From Thermopolyspora sp044507605 (GTDB lineage Bacteria; Actinomycetota; Actinomycetes; Streptosporangiales; Streptosporangiaceae), in NCBI GenBank assembly GCA_044507605.1, contig JBIQJI010000014.1, positions 1 to 64,000 on the forward strand: DNA of 64,000 nt, in the 5' to 3' direction. The notes under the pieces were generated by a model. The model was not told where the DNA came from. It searched no databases and saw only the letters and a list, made by a program, of their open reading frames with translations. How positions within the stretch are numbered: position 1 is the stretch's first letter; every line of letters starts with the position of its first letter. The position numbers and the translations under genes were made by a program. Of the stretch, positions 7,800-16,789 are shown piece after piece.

Positions 7800-9152
7800 G
7801 TGAGCATCGCTGAGCCACCTGTCTTTGACGCTTCCTTCGAGCGAACCCCGCCCAACAACATCGAGGCCGAGCAGTCGGTGTTGGGCGGCATGCTGCTGTC
7901 CAAGGACGCGATCGCCGACGTCGTCGAGGTGCTGCGCTCCGACGACTTCTACCGCCCGGCCCACCAGATCATCTACGACGTCATCCTGGATCTCTACGGC
8001 CGGGGCGAGCCGGCCGACATGGTCACGGTCTTCAACGAGCTGAGCAGCCGGGGCGAGGTCGGCCGCATCGGCGGCGCGCCGTACCTGCACACGCTGACCG
8101 CGGTGGTCCCGACCGCCGCCAACGCCGGCTACTACGCCAAGATCGTCCGCGACCAGGCCGTGCTGCGCCGCCTGATCGAGGCCGGCACCCGCATCGTCAA
8201 CTACGGCTACGGCGGCCAGGGCGAGGAGGTCGACGACCTGGTCGACCGCGCCCAGGCCGAGATCTACGCCGTCACCGAGCGCCGCACCTCCGAGGACTAC
8301 CTCCCCCTGGCCGAGATCATGCCGGGCACCCTCGACGAGATCGAGGCCATCGGCAGCCGGGGCGGCCAGATGGTCGGCGTCCCCACCGGTTTCCAGGACC
8401 TCGACGCCCTGACCAACGGCCTCCACCCCGGCCAGATGATCGTCGTCGCGGCCCGGCCGGCGGTCGGCAAGAGCACGCTGGGTCTTGATTTCGCCCGATC
8501 CGCCGCCATCAGGCATGGGATGACGACGGTCGTGTTCTCGCTGGAGATGTCGCGCAACGAGATCACGATGCGGCTGCTGTCGGCCGAGGCCAGGGTGGCG
8601 CTGCACACCATGCGGTCGGGCATGATGAACGACGAGGACTGGACCCGCCTGGCGCGGCGCATGAGCGAGGTGGCCGAGGCGCCGCTGTTCATCGACGACT
8701 CGCCGAACATGTCGATGATGGAGATCAGGGCCAAGTGCCGGCGGCTGAAGCAGCGGCACGACCTGCGGTTCGTGATCGTCGACTATCTGCAGCTGATGAG
8801 CTCGCCCAAGCGCACCGAGAGCCGGCAGCAGGAGGTCTCCGAGATCTCCCGGGCGCTGAAGCTGCTCGCCAAGGAGCTGGAGGTGCCGGTCATCGCGATC
8901 AGCCAGCTCAACCGCGGCCCCGAGCAGCGCACGGACAAGCGCCCCCAGGTGAGCGACCTGCGCGAGTCCGGCTCCATCGAGCAGGACGCCGACGTGGTCA
9001 TCCTGTTGCATCGAGAGGACGCATACGAGCGCGAGTCGCCCAGGGCGGGCGAAGCGGACCTGATCGTGGCCAAGCACCGCAACGGCCCGACGGCCACGGT
9101 CGTCGTGGCCTTCCAGGGCCACTACAGCCGGTTCGTCGACATGGCGCACTGA
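7800..9152 (+). CDS. dnaB: Replicative DNA helicase DnaB
   Basis: The 450-residue protein has the DnaB N-terminal domain (PPNNIEAEQSVLGGMLL, residues 18-33, to about 115), a linker, and a RecA-like ATPase domain with Walker A ARPAVGKST (K224) and Walker B/H2 region VIVDYLQLM. The motifs LKLLAKELEVPVIAISQLNR and DLRESGSIEQDADVVILLHR follow. It unwinds DNA ahead of the fork as a hexamer. The GTG at 7800 is chosen because GGAAGGGGGG precedes it and DnaB similarity begins right after. No intein interrupts the gene, unlike in several actinobacteria. Confidence 0.97.
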   Translation: MSIAEPPVFDASFERTPPNNIEAEQSVLGGMLLSKDAIADVVEVLRSDDFYRPAHQIIYDVILDLYGRGEPADMVTVFNELSSRGEVGRIGGAPYLHTLTAVVPTAANAGYYAKIVRDQAVLRRLIEAGTRIVNYGYGGQGEEVDDLVDRAQAEIYAVTERRTSEDYLPLAEIMPGTLDEIEAIGSRGGQMVGVPTGFQDLDALTNGLHPGQMIVVAARPAVGKSTLGLDFARSAAIRHGMTTVVFSLEMSRNEITMRLLSAEARVALHTMRSGMMNDEDWTRLARRMSEVAEAPLFIDDSPNMSMMEIRAKCRRLKQRHDLRFVIVDYLQLMSSPKRTESRQQEVSEISRALKLLAKELEVPVIAISQLNRGPEQRTDKRPQVSDLRESGSIEQDADVVILLHREDAYERESPRAGEADLIVAKHRNGPTATVVVAFQGHYSRFVDMAH

Positions 9153-9173
9153 GCCGGCGGGCGGCGCCCCCGC

Positions 9174-9965
9174 TCACTCCCACCGGAACAGCCGCACGGC
9201 GAGCGCGCTCATGGCGGCCAGCCACACCGCCATCACCACCAGCGCCAGCGGCGACGGCGCGGCGCCCTGCCAGGTGTCGCGCAGCGCCTGCGCCAGCGCG
9301 CCGCTGACCGTGAAGTCGCTGATCGTGCGCAGCACCTCGGGCATGGTGTCGCGCGGCACCCACAAGCCGCCCAGGAACAGCAGGGGGAACAGCACGAGCG
9401 TACCGACGCCGGGAGCCGACCGGGCGTTGGGCGCCAGGACCGCCACCAGCAGGCCGAGGGAGAGCATGGCGGCGGTGCCGAGCACGAACACCAGCAGGAA
9501 CGCCGCGAACCGCCCGGGCACCTCGACGCCCAGGACGATGCCGCCGAGCACGATCAGCAGGGCCGTGGCGATGACGGCCATGGCCAGGTTCAGCACGAGG
9601 TGCACGGCGAGCAGCCGGGCCGGCGACACCGGTGTGGTGGACATGCGGCGCAGCACGCCGTTCTGGCGGTAGGTCGCGAGCACCGACGGCAGGAAGGTCA
9701 GCGCGGTGGTCGCGATGGACAGGATCGCCATCATCGAGGGCAGCTGGGTGTCGATCACCCGCTCGCCGCCGAGGTCGGGCGCCGGCGTACGGAAGGCGGG
9801 GATGCTCGCCCCGAGGATGAGCAGCAGGGCGACCGGCAGCACGATGGGGAACAGGATCGCCGCCGGCTCGCGCAGCATCAGCTTCAGTTCGGTCAGCAGC
9901 ATCACCGGCAGGTGCGCCCTGCCCCTGGCGGCGGGCCGGGCGCCCGTCGTGACGGTCTCGTTCAT
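9174..9965 (-). CDS. ABC-2 type exporter permease
   Basis: The 263-residue protein has six predicted membrane helices in the ABC-2 arrangement: LMLREPAAILFPIVLPVALLL at the first helix, then MMAILSIATTALTFLPSVLA, and ALAQALRDTWQ near the C-terminus. It would form the membrane part of a drug or lipid exporter with the ATPase encoded just upstream. The ATG at 9965 has AGGAG about six bases before it. It follows the ATPase gene by 41 bases in the same operon. Substrate unknown. Confidence 0.88.
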   Translation of the reverse strand: MNETVTTGARPAARGRAHLPVMLLTELKLMLREPAAILFPIVLPVALLLILGASIPAFRTPAPDLGGERVIDTQLPSMMAILSIATTALTFLPSVLATYRQNGVLRRMSTTPVSPARLLAVHLVLNLAMAVIATALLIVLGGIVLGVEVPGRFAAFLLVFVLGTAAMLSLGLLVAVLAPNARSAPGVGTLVLFPLLFLGGLWVPRDTMPEVLRTISDFTVSGALAQALRDTWQGAAPSPLALVVMAVWLAAMSALAVRLFRWE

Positions 9966-10006
9966 CGGAACTCCTGGTGGTGGGGGACGGGTAGGGGCGG
10001 GCGCGG

Positions 10007-10918
10007 TCAGCTCTCGATCGAGCTGCCGGTGAGGGTGAGGAAGGCGTCGTCGAGGGTGGGGTTGGCGACCTGCAGGCCGAGGGCCTGGACGCCGTGGCCG
10101 AGCAGCGTGGTGATCACCTGACCGGTCAGGTCGTCGCCGGTGCCCGCCACGATGATGTGGTCGTCGTCGCGGGTCACCCGGGTGACGCCGGGCAGGCCGG
10201 CGAGCACGTGGTCCTCGACGGGCGCCGAGGGGCGGAAGCGCAGCCGTTCCTCGTAGCCGGCCCGGCGCACCAGCCCGGCGGGGGTGTCGACGGCCGCGAC
10301 CCGGCCCGTGTCGATGACGGCGACACGGTCGCACAGGCGCTCGGCCTCCTCCATGAAGTGCGTGACGAGGATGACCGTGATGCCCCGGTCGCGGACCTTC
10401 TCGATCAGCTCCCAGGTGTCGCGGCGGGCCTGCGGGTCGAGGCCCGTGGTGAGCTCGTCGAGGATCGCGATGCGCGGCTCGCCGACCAGGGCCAGCGCGA
10501 TCGACAGGCGCTGCTTCTGGCCGCCGGACAGGCCCGCGTATCTGCTGCCGCGCTTGGCCGTCAGGCCGACCTCGTCGAGCAGCCGGTCGGTGTCGACGGG
10601 GTGGGGGTAGAAGGAGGCGTACAGCTGCAGGGCCTCCCAGACCTTGATCTTTTCCGGCAGGGCCGAGCTCTGCAGCTGCACGCCGACGCGGCGCCGGATC
10701 TCGGTGCGGTCGCGGCCGGGGTCGAGCCCGGTGATCGCGATGGTGCCGGCGTCGGGGGTGCGCAGCCCGGAGAGGCACTCGACCGTGGTGGTCTTGCCGG
10801 CGCCGTTGCGGCCGACGATTCCGAAGATCTCTCCGGCCTCGACCGAGAACGACACGTCGTCCACGGCCACCTGGTCGCCGTACAGCTTGCGCAGGTGGGT
10901 GACTTCGATGATTGCCAT
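10007..10918 (-). CDS. ABC exporter ATPase (DrrA/multidrug type)
   Basis: The 303-residue protein has all ABC motifs: Walker A GRNGAGKTT (about residues 37-45), signature LSGGQKQRL, Walker B IAILDELTTGLDP and the switch His in VILVTHF. The C-terminal extension of about 80 residues is typical of daunorubicin-resistance-type (DrrA) exporter ATPases. With the downstream permease it forms a two-gene exporter. The start lies 131 bases from the divergent histidine kinase gene, suggesting that the two-component system controls the exporter. Confidence 0.92.
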   Translation of the reverse strand: MAIIEVTHLRKLYGDQVAVDDVSFSVEAGEIFGIVGRNGAGKTTTVECLSGLRTPDAGTIAITGLDPGRDRTEIRRRVGVQLQSSALPEKIKVWEALQLYASFYPHPVDTDRLLDEVGLTAKRGSRYAGLSGGQKQRLSIALALVGEPRIAILDELTTGLDPQARRDTWELIEKVRDRGITVILVTHFMEEAERLCDRVAVIDTGRVAAVDTPAGLVRRAGYEERLRFRPSAPVEDHVLAGLPGVTRVTRDDDHIIVAGTGDDLTGQVITTLLGHGVQALGLQVANPTLDDAFLTLTGSSIES

Positions 10919-11049
10919 GCCGGTTACGCTAAGAACGTGACGGCCCGCCCGGAATGTGGCTGCGCGCCGAGCCGGGGTGGACCTATCCCCACCTCAAGAG
11001 GGGCCTCAGCTCCAATGACTCCCCGCCCGAAGACCCGCACACTGGCACC

Positions 11050-12618
11050 ATGACCCGGCAGACAGTGCATCATCAGGCCCCCGACGAGCGGATCACGCGG
11101 CGGTCGGCGTGGCCGTCCGGCCTGGGCGCGACCGTGCGCCTGATGGGGCGCGGGCTCGCGCTGTTCGCCCTGGGCATCGCGCAGCTCCCGCTGGCGGCGA
11201 TCGCGCTGCTCGGCATCCTCATCGGCCTCGGCCTGGGCGCGATCTTCCTGTTCCCGCCGACGGTCCGGCTGACGCGGGCGTGGACCGGCCTGGCCCGGCG
11301 GCTGTCGTACGAGTGGTCGGGCGTCCCCATCGAGGACCCCTACCAGCCGCCGCCGCCCCCGCCGGTGCCGCAGCGCGACGGCTGGTACCGCGAAGGGCGC
11401 AATCTCTACAAGACGCCCCGCGTCCCGGCGTTCACCCGCCGTTTCAACTGGATGATCAAAGACTCCGCCACCTGGCGCGACCTGGCGTGGCTGTTCTGCT
11501 ACCCGTTCTCGGGCGGGCTGATCGCGGCGGCGCCGGTCGGCCTGCCCGCGTACGGCATCGTGCTGATCGCCACGGGGCGGCCGCTGGAGCAGGTCGCGGG
11601 CATGGTGGTCCTGGTCGGCGGTCTGCTGCTCGCCCCGCGCATCCCCCGCCTGTACGGCCTGTGGAACGCCGTGCTGCTCGGCCCGACCGAGAGCGCCCGG
11701 CTGGCCAGGCAGGTCGACCGGCTCACCCGCAGCCGCACCGACACCGTCGACGCGCAATCGGCCGAGCTGCACCGCATCGAGCGCGACCTGCACGACGGGG
11801 CGCAGGCCCGCCTGGTGGCCATCGGCATGACCCTGGGGGCCGCCGAGCAGCTCGTCGACAGCGACCCCGCCGCCGCGCGGGCGCTGATCGAGAAGGCGCG
11901 CGACGCGTCGTCGACGACGCTGGCCGAGCTGCGCCGCCTGATCCGCGGCATCCTGCCGCCTGTGCTGGCCGAGCGCGGTCTCGGCGACGCCGTGCAGGCG
12001 CTGGCCCTCGACAGCCCGCTCGACGTCACCGTCAGCGTGGACCTGCCGGTGCGGCCCGAGCCGCCGGTCGAGACGGCGGCCTACTTCGCGATCAGCGAGC
12101 TGCTCGCCAACGCCGCGCGACACGGGGGCGCGCGCGAGGCGACGGTCGACATCAGCCGCCGTGACTCGGCGCTGCGCATCACCGTGACCGACGACGGCGA
12201 GGGCGGGGCGGACCCGTCGCGCGGCAGCGGGCTGCGCGGCCTGGAGCGGCGGCTGGCGGCCTTCGACGGAGTGCTGGCGCTGCACAGTCCCCCCGGCGGC
12301 CCGACGGTCGCCACGATCGACCTGCCGCGCGTGCTGCCCGGGGCGGCTCCGCGGTCCCGGCCGATGCCCAGGTGGAAGCAGGCGGTGCTGGGCCTGTGCT
12401 GGGGATTGTTCTGGCTGCCGCTGTTCCCGCAGGGCATCGTCACGTTCATCATCAAGCTGGTGGGAGTCCCCGAGCACAAAAGCTGGTTCCTGGCGCTCTA
12501 CCTGCCCGACCCGCTGTCGTGGGTGACGATCATCGTGCTGATCAACGTGGGCCTGGCGATGCTGATCACGGGCCTGCGGCTCGGCGCCCAGGCCGGCTGG
12601 AACGATTCGTCCTGCTGA
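11050..12618 (+). CDS. NarL-type sensor histidine kinase with C-terminal membrane helices
   Basis: The 522-residue protein has membrane helices near residues 32-70 and 150-200, then a HisKA_3 dimerisation domain with the phosphoacceptor motif RDLHDGAQ (H248). A HATPase_c domain follows (ELLANAARHGG near residue 350, DDGEGG, GSGLRGLERRL). After the ATPase, two further hydrophobic segments occur at about residues 445-470 and 485-512, which is unusual because most such kinases end with the ATPase. The ATG at 11050 is chosen as the first Met of a plausible N-terminus; no strong ribosome site is visible. The response regulator gene follows 43 bases downstream. Confidence 0.9.
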   Translation: MTRQTVHHQAPDERITRRSAWPSGLGATVRLMGRGLALFALGIAQLPLAAIALLGILIGLGLGAIFLFPPTVRLTRAWTGLARRLSYEWSGVPIEDPYQPPPPPPVPQRDGWYREGRNLYKTPRVPAFTRRFNWMIKDSATWRDLAWLFCYPFSGGLIAAAPVGLPAYGIVLIATGRPLEQVAGMVVLVGGLLLAPRIPRLYGLWNAVLLGPTESARLARQVDRLTRSRTDTVDAQSAELHRIERDLHDGAQARLVAIGMTLGAAEQLVDSDPAAARALIEKARDASSTTLAELRRLIRGILPPVLAERGLGDAVQALALDSPLDVTVSVDLPVRPEPPVETAAYFAISELLANAARHGGAREATVDISRRDSALRITVTDDGEGGADPSRGSGLRGLERRLAAFDGVLALHSPPGGPTVATIDLPRVLPGAAPRSRPMPRWKQAVLGLCWGLFWLPLFPQGIVTFIIKLVGVPEHKSWFLALYLPDPLSWVTIIVLINVGLAMLITGLRLGAQAGWNDSSC

Positions 12619-12661
12619 TGGGGCGGTGACCTGTGCACGCACGCGCGGTTAGGTTGGCACC

Positions 12662-13315
12662 GTGAGAGTCGTCCTGGCCGAGGATCTGTATCTGCTGCGC
12701 GACGGGCTCGTGCACCTGCTCCAGGCGCACGGGTTCGAGATCGCGGCGGCCGTCGAGAGCGGCCCGGAGCTGCTGAAGGCGCTGATCGAGGAGCGTCCCG
12801 ACGTGTCGGTGGTCGACGTCCGGCTGCCGCCCACCTTCACCGACGAAGGGCTGCAGGCGGCGCTGGCGGCCCGCAGGCGCATCCCCGGGCTGCCGGTGCT
12901 GGTGCTCTCCCAGCACGTCGAGCAGCTGTACGCCCGCGAGCTGCTGGCCGACGGGTCGGGTGGGGTGGGGTATCTGCTGAAGGACCGGGTGTTCAACGCC
13001 GACCAGTTCGTCGACGCGCTGCGCCGGGTCGCGGCCGGCGGCACGGCCATGGACCCCGAGGTGATCGCCAAGCTGCTGGCCAGCAAGGCGCGCAACGAGC
13101 CGCTCGGCAGCCTCACGCCGCGCGAGCGCGAGGTGCTGGAGCTGATGGCCGAGGGGCGGTCGAACGCCGCGATCTCCCAGCGGCTGTTCCTCAGCGAGAG
13201 CGCGGTCGGCAAGCACACCGCGAACATCTTCGGCAAGCTCGGCCTGGCCCCGAGCGACGATGACAACCGGCGCGTGCTCGCCGTCCTGGCGTACCTGAAC
13301 GCCGCCCGCTCCTGA
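12662..13315 (+). CDS. NarL/LuxR-family response regulator
   Basis: The 217-residue protein has a receiver domain (residues 1-120) with the acidic pair at residues 7-8, phosphoacceptor D52 in VVDVRLPP and K105-region YLLKDRV. A LuxR-type helix-turn-helix follows (LTPREREVLELMAEGRSNAAISQRLFLSESAVGKH, about residues 147-181). Phosphorylation by the upstream kinase would promote DNA binding. The start is GTG at 12662. The most likely target is the divergent ABC exporter, but that is inferred from position only. Confidence 0.93.
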   Translation: MRVVLAEDLYLLRDGLVHLLQAHGFEIAAAVESGPELLKALIEERPDVSVVDVRLPPTFTDEGLQAALAARRRIPGLPVLVLSQHVEQLYARELLADGSGGVGYLLKDRVFNADQFVDALRRVAAGGTAMDPEVIAKLLASKARNEPLGSLTPREREVLELMAEGRSNAAISQRLFLSESAVGKHTANIFGKLGLAPSDDDNRRVLAVLAYLNAARS

Positions 13316-13398
13316 CCGGTTTCTGTCGGCCCCGTCGGCTAGTTTTGCGGCATGTACGGCCACTCCAGGCACGTGCCTCGCGAAGGGGGAGGACACCG

Positions 13399-14490
13399 GT
13401 GAAGTTCCAGGTGAGCCGCGACGTTCTGGCCGAAGCCGTGGCGTGGGCGGCCCGGGTGCTGCCGAGCCGCCCGGCCGTCCCCGTGCTGTCCGGGCTGCTC
13501 ATCGAGGCGGCCGGCGATCTGACGTTGTCGGCGTTCGACTACGAGGTGTCGGCGGTGGCCTCGATCGAGGCCGAGGTGGCCGAGCCGGGGCGGGTGCTGA
13601 TCCCGGGGCGGGTGCTGGCCGAGATCACCCGGAGCCTGCCCGACCGGCCGGTCGAGGTCGTCACCGAGGGGGCGGAGGCGGTGCTGACGTGCGGCAGCGC
13701 CGAGTTCGCGCTGCTGACGATGCCCGTGGCCGACTTCCCGGCGCTGCCGCAGATGCCGCCGGCGGTGGGCGCGGTCGGCGGGGTGACGTTCGCGACGGCG
13801 GTGCAGCAGGTGGCCGCGGCGGCGAGCCGCGACGACACGCTGCCGATGCTGACGGGCATCCGCGTCGAGATCGACGGCGCCAACGTCTCGATGGCGGCGA
13901 CCGACCGCTATCGCATCGCGGCCCGCGACTTCCTGTGGCACCCCGCAAAGCCGGATGTGCGGGCGGCGGCGATGGTGCCGGCCAGGGTGCTGGTGGAGGT
14001 GGCGCGCACGTTGCGGGCCGGCGAGGTGTCGGTGGCGCTCGACGGTAACGTGGCGGGGTTCGAGAGCGTGGGGCGGCGCACCACCGTGCGGCTGCTCGAC
14101 GAGCAGTTCATCGACTACCGCTCCCGGCTGACCACCGACTGGCCGATCCACGCCGATCTCGACACCGCGCCGTTCGTCGACGCGATCAAGCGGGTGGCGC
14201 TGGTGGCGGAGCGCAACACCGCGGTCCGGCTGGTGTTCTCGCAGGGCCAGGTGCTGGTGCAGGCGGGGGGCGGCGACATCGGGCGCGGCACCGAGGCGCT
14301 GGCGGCCGACCTCGACGGTGCCGACATCGAGATCGCGTTCCAGCCGCAGTTCCTGCTCGACGGGCTGGCGGGCGTCGAGACCGACCGGGTGCGCCTCAGC
14401 ATGGACTCCCCGACCCGGCCCGCGCTGATCACCGGCGAGGGCGGCGAGAGCGACTTCCGCTACCTGGTGATGTCACTGCGGCTCGCCTGA
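13399..14490 (+). CDS. DNA polymerase III beta (sliding clamp) paralogue
   Basis: The 363-residue protein shows the three-domain beta-clamp plan: MKFQVSRDVLAEAVAWAARVLPSRP and VPVLSGLLIEA in domain 1, a second domain from about residue 130 with DDTLPMLTGIRVEI and TDRYRIA, and a third from about 245 with AIKRVALVAERNTAVRL. The C-terminus FRYLVMSLRLA resembles the MPVR/L end of clamps. The main dnaN normally lies beside dnaA, which is not here, so this is probably an additional clamp. GTG at 13399 follows GGGGGAGG. The 3' end overlaps the convergent GntR gene by 18 bases. Confidence 0.88.
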   Translation: MKFQVSRDVLAEAVAWAARVLPSRPAVPVLSGLLIEAAGDLTLSAFDYEVSAVASIEAEVAEPGRVLIPGRVLAEITRSLPDRPVEVVTEGAEAVLTCGSAEFALLTMPVADFPALPQMPPAVGAVGGVTFATAVQQVAAAASRDDTLPMLTGIRVEIDGANVSMAATDRYRIAARDFLWHPAKPDVRAAAMVPARVLVEVARTLRAGEVSVALDGNVAGFESVGRRTTVRLLDEQFIDYRSRLTTDWPIHADLDTAPFVDAIKRVALVAERNTAVRLVFSQGQVLVQAGGGDIGRGTEALAADLDGADIEIAFQPQFLLDGLAGVETDRVRLSMDSPTRPALITGEGGESDFRYLVMSLRLA

Positions 14491-15156
14491 GGTGAGCGAG
14501 ATCAGGATGTGCTCCATGCAGGCGTGGCCGGCGCGCTCGGCGGCCGCCACGTCGCCGGCGGCGATGGCCCGCACGATCGCCTCGTGCGGGATGTAGCTCT
14601 TCTCCAGGGGCACACCGGCGGCGGTGATGCTGGCGCGCAGCGCGTTGGCGAAGTCGTGGTAGAGGTCGATGAGCACCCGGTTGTGCGTGGCCTCGACCAC
14701 GGTCATGTGGAAGGCCAGGTCCGCCTCGACGAACTCCTCCGACTCCCGCTGCGACCAGGCCTGCTCACGCCGTTCGAGCGCGGCGCGCAGCAGCTCGATG
14801 TCGGCCTCGGTGCGGCGGGCGGCGGCGAGGCGGGCCGCCTCGACCTCCAAGGCGCGCCGCACCTCCAGGATCTCCAGTTGCTCGGCGGCGCGCAGGCGCC
14901 GCAGCATGGCCCCGGACAGCTCGTTGGTGGCCCGTACGTAGGTGCCGTCGCCCTGACGGCATTCGAGCAGCCCGGCGTGGGTGAGGGCGCGCACCGCCTC
15001 CCGCACGGTGTTGCGCCCGACCCCGAGCTGTTCGGCGAGGACGGTCTCAGTAGGGATCTTGGCGTGCAGCTTCCACGCGCCTCCGGTGATCTGCTCCTTG
15101 AGCTGCTCGATCACCTGGTCGACGAGGGAAGCCCGCTGGGCCGTACGCAGACTCAC
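14473..15156 (-). CDS. FadR-type GntR family transcription regulator
   Basis: The 227-residue protein has an N-terminal winged helix (LVDQVIEQLKEQITGGAW, then IPTETVLAEQLGVGRNTVREAVRALTHAGLLE, about residues 10-66) and an all-helical FCD ligand domain (residues about 85-220) with the metal-binding pattern D-x3-H (ADLAFHMTVVEATHN) and later His residues. Such regulators bind carboxylic acids. The GTG start at 15156 is preceded by GGAGGAGG. A perfect inverted repeat just upstream (15175-15205) is a likely autoregulatory operator. The 3' end overlaps the clamp gene. Confidence 0.9.
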   Translation of the reverse strand: MSLRTAQRASLVDQVIEQLKEQITGGAWKLHAKIPTETVLAEQLGVGRNTVREAVRALTHAGLLECRQGDGTYVRATNELSGAMLRRLRAAEQLEILEVRRALEVEAARLAAARRTEADIELLRAALERREQAWSQRESEEFVEADLAFHMTVVEATHNRVLIDLYHDFANALRASITAAGVPLEKSYIPHEAIVRAIAAGDVAAAERAGHACMEHILISLTSGEPQ

Positions 15157-15174
15157 GTCCGCCTCCTCCGAGTA

Positions 15175-15205
15175 AACCAGTCATCCCATGAGTCAATGAC
15201 TGGTT
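15175..15205. promoter_or_regulatory. Inverted repeat, probable GntR operator
   Basis: AACCAGTCAT at 15175-15184 is repeated in inverted orientation as ATGACTGGTT at 15196-15205, a perfect 10-bp match separated by 11 bases. It lies 19 bases upstream of the GntR start codon. The symmetry and position suit autoregulation; the sequence does not obviously match the short FadR-type consensus. Confidence 0.6.
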
Positions 15206-15314
15206 GAACCCTAATATTACGCGGCCTTCAGTCCCAAATCTTCGACTGAGCTCAGGAGGAAGCGCCCGGGAGTTCCGGGCCGTGCCCCGCGGGGTCGCCC
15301 CCGCAGGGCACGCA

Positions 15315-16655
15315 CTAACGCGTGAGCACGGCGGGGGCCGTGGAGCCGGGCATGTTGGCCCGGATGCCGACGGCTTCCAACGCTCTACGATACGCCGTGA
15401 ACTGTTCGTGCCTGGAGCCGGCTCGTCCCCACAGATCGCCGAGCTCGCGCCACACGCGGGCGCTCTCGCGGTCGGGGCCGGCACCGGTGGCGTTCTGCAG
15501 GAGGTCCTGCGCCTTGGCCAGCAGGCCCGAAACATCACTTTCGGACCGTGCCAACGCCACGTGGGCGAAGACCAGCTGCGCCGAGGCGGCGATCACCCCC
15601 GGCGAATCGCCCAGCTGGGTGAGCGCGCGCCGGGCCAGCTCCACCGCGCCGTCGAGATCGCCCGACTGGATCTTGACGTGGGCGAGCACCATCAGGCTGC
15701 GGGCATGCTCGGCGGACTCGCCGGGAAAGATCGAGAGGATCTTCGCCGCGCGCCCGGCCAGCTCGTCGGCGCGGGCGAGATCACCGCCCCGCTCGCCCAC
15801 CTGGGCGGCCACGACCCGCGACCACTGCATGGCGACCCGGGCGATGCGGACCGCGAGCCGGGCTGGCCGGCCGGCCGCGAGCGCGTCGTCGGCGAGCCGC
15901 ACGGCCAGCGCGGAGTCCTCCCGCTCGGAGGCCGCCGTGCTGGCCCGCCACAGCGCCGTGATCTCGCTGGTGCGGTCGACGGCGTCGGGCATGTCGTTGG
16001 CGGCGAGCACCTGCTCGACGTACGGCAGGCCCGTCTCGGTCTCGGCGAGCACGGCCGCGAGGTCGATGGCGACCTCGCCGTGGATCAGCGACAACTGCTC
16101 GACCTCGGCGAGCGCGTGCGCGGCCAGATCACGGGCGCGCAGCAGGTCGCCGGCCCGCTGGTAGCAGCGGCACAGCGCGACCGCGAGGGGCAGGTCGGCG
16201 AGCCGTTCGGGGTGCGCCGCGGCCTCCCTGCGCAGCCGCTCGTACGTCTCGACCGCGCGCCCGATCTTGCCCTGACGCTCCAGGGCGCGGGCGCGGCCGA
16301 GCCGTGCCTGCGCGGCGAGCATCGCATTGTCCTCGCCCGCCGCTTTGACGATCTCGCCGAAGCGGTCGACGGCGGTCGCGGGATCGCCGTGGTACAGCTC
16401 CAGCTCGGCGTGGCGCAGGCCCAGTTCGGTGTCGATGCGCTGGCGTGGCTCGATTCCGTGGAGGAGGAACTCGGTCGTGCAGCCGAGCCGCTCCGCCAGC
16501 AGGCGCGCGACGACCGGGGTCGGCGTACGCTTGCCGGACTCGATGAGAGAAAGGTAGCTGTCTGAGAGGTCGGGGCCGGCCAGTTGGGCCTGGGACATCC
16601 GCCTGCTCAGCCGTAAACCGCGGACGCGGTCACCGATGGAACCCTGACTCGGCAT
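15315..16655 (-). CDS. XRE-family regulator with C-terminal TPR repeats
   Basis: The 446-residue protein has an N-terminal Cro/C1 helix-turn-helix (IGDRVRGLRLSRRMSQAQL, then SDSYLSLIESGKRTPTP, about residues 7-60). A long helical region of degenerate tetratricopeptide repeats follows (recurring A-rich pairs with patterns such as ARLGRARALERQGK). This plan resembles peptide-sensing or developmental regulators, but no peptide gene is evident nearby. ATG at 16655 is chosen since the HTH begins six residues later. It lies downstream of the PH-domain gene in the same direction with a 134-base gap, so it probably has its own promoter. Confidence 0.85.
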   Translation of the reverse strand: MPSQGSIGDRVRGLRLSRRMSQAQLAGPDLSDSYLSLIESGKRTPTPVVARLLAERLGCTTEFLLHGIEPRQRIDTELGLRHAELELYHGDPATAVDRFGEIVKAAGEDNAMLAAQARLGRARALERQGKIGRAVETYERLRREAAAHPERLADLPLAVALCRCYQRAGDLLRARDLAAHALAEVEQLSLIHGEVAIDLAAVLAETETGLPYVEQVLAANDMPDAVDRTSEITALWRASTAASEREDSALAVRLADDALAAGRPARLAVRIARVAMQWSRVVAAQVGERGGDLARADELAGRAAKILSIFPGESAEHARSLMVLAHVKIQSGDLDGAVELARRALTQLGDSPGVIAASAQLVFAHVALARSESDVSGLLAKAQDLLQNATGAGPDRESARVWRELGDLWGRAGSRHEQFTAYRRALEAVGIRANMPGSTAPAVLTR

Positions 16656-16789
16656 CTGATCTCTCACGGCGGGGGAGTGGTCAATGGTGTCGCCATGATG
16701 GCACGAACTGGCCCAATCGGGTAACCCTCTGTTAAGAATCTGATGGAAGAACTGTAGAGAATTTCCCGAGATACCGGACAATCGAGCCG

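Noticed and set aside
7800..9152. Intein in dnaB
   Set aside because: The helicase motifs are contiguous and the length is the normal 450 residues, so no intein is present.
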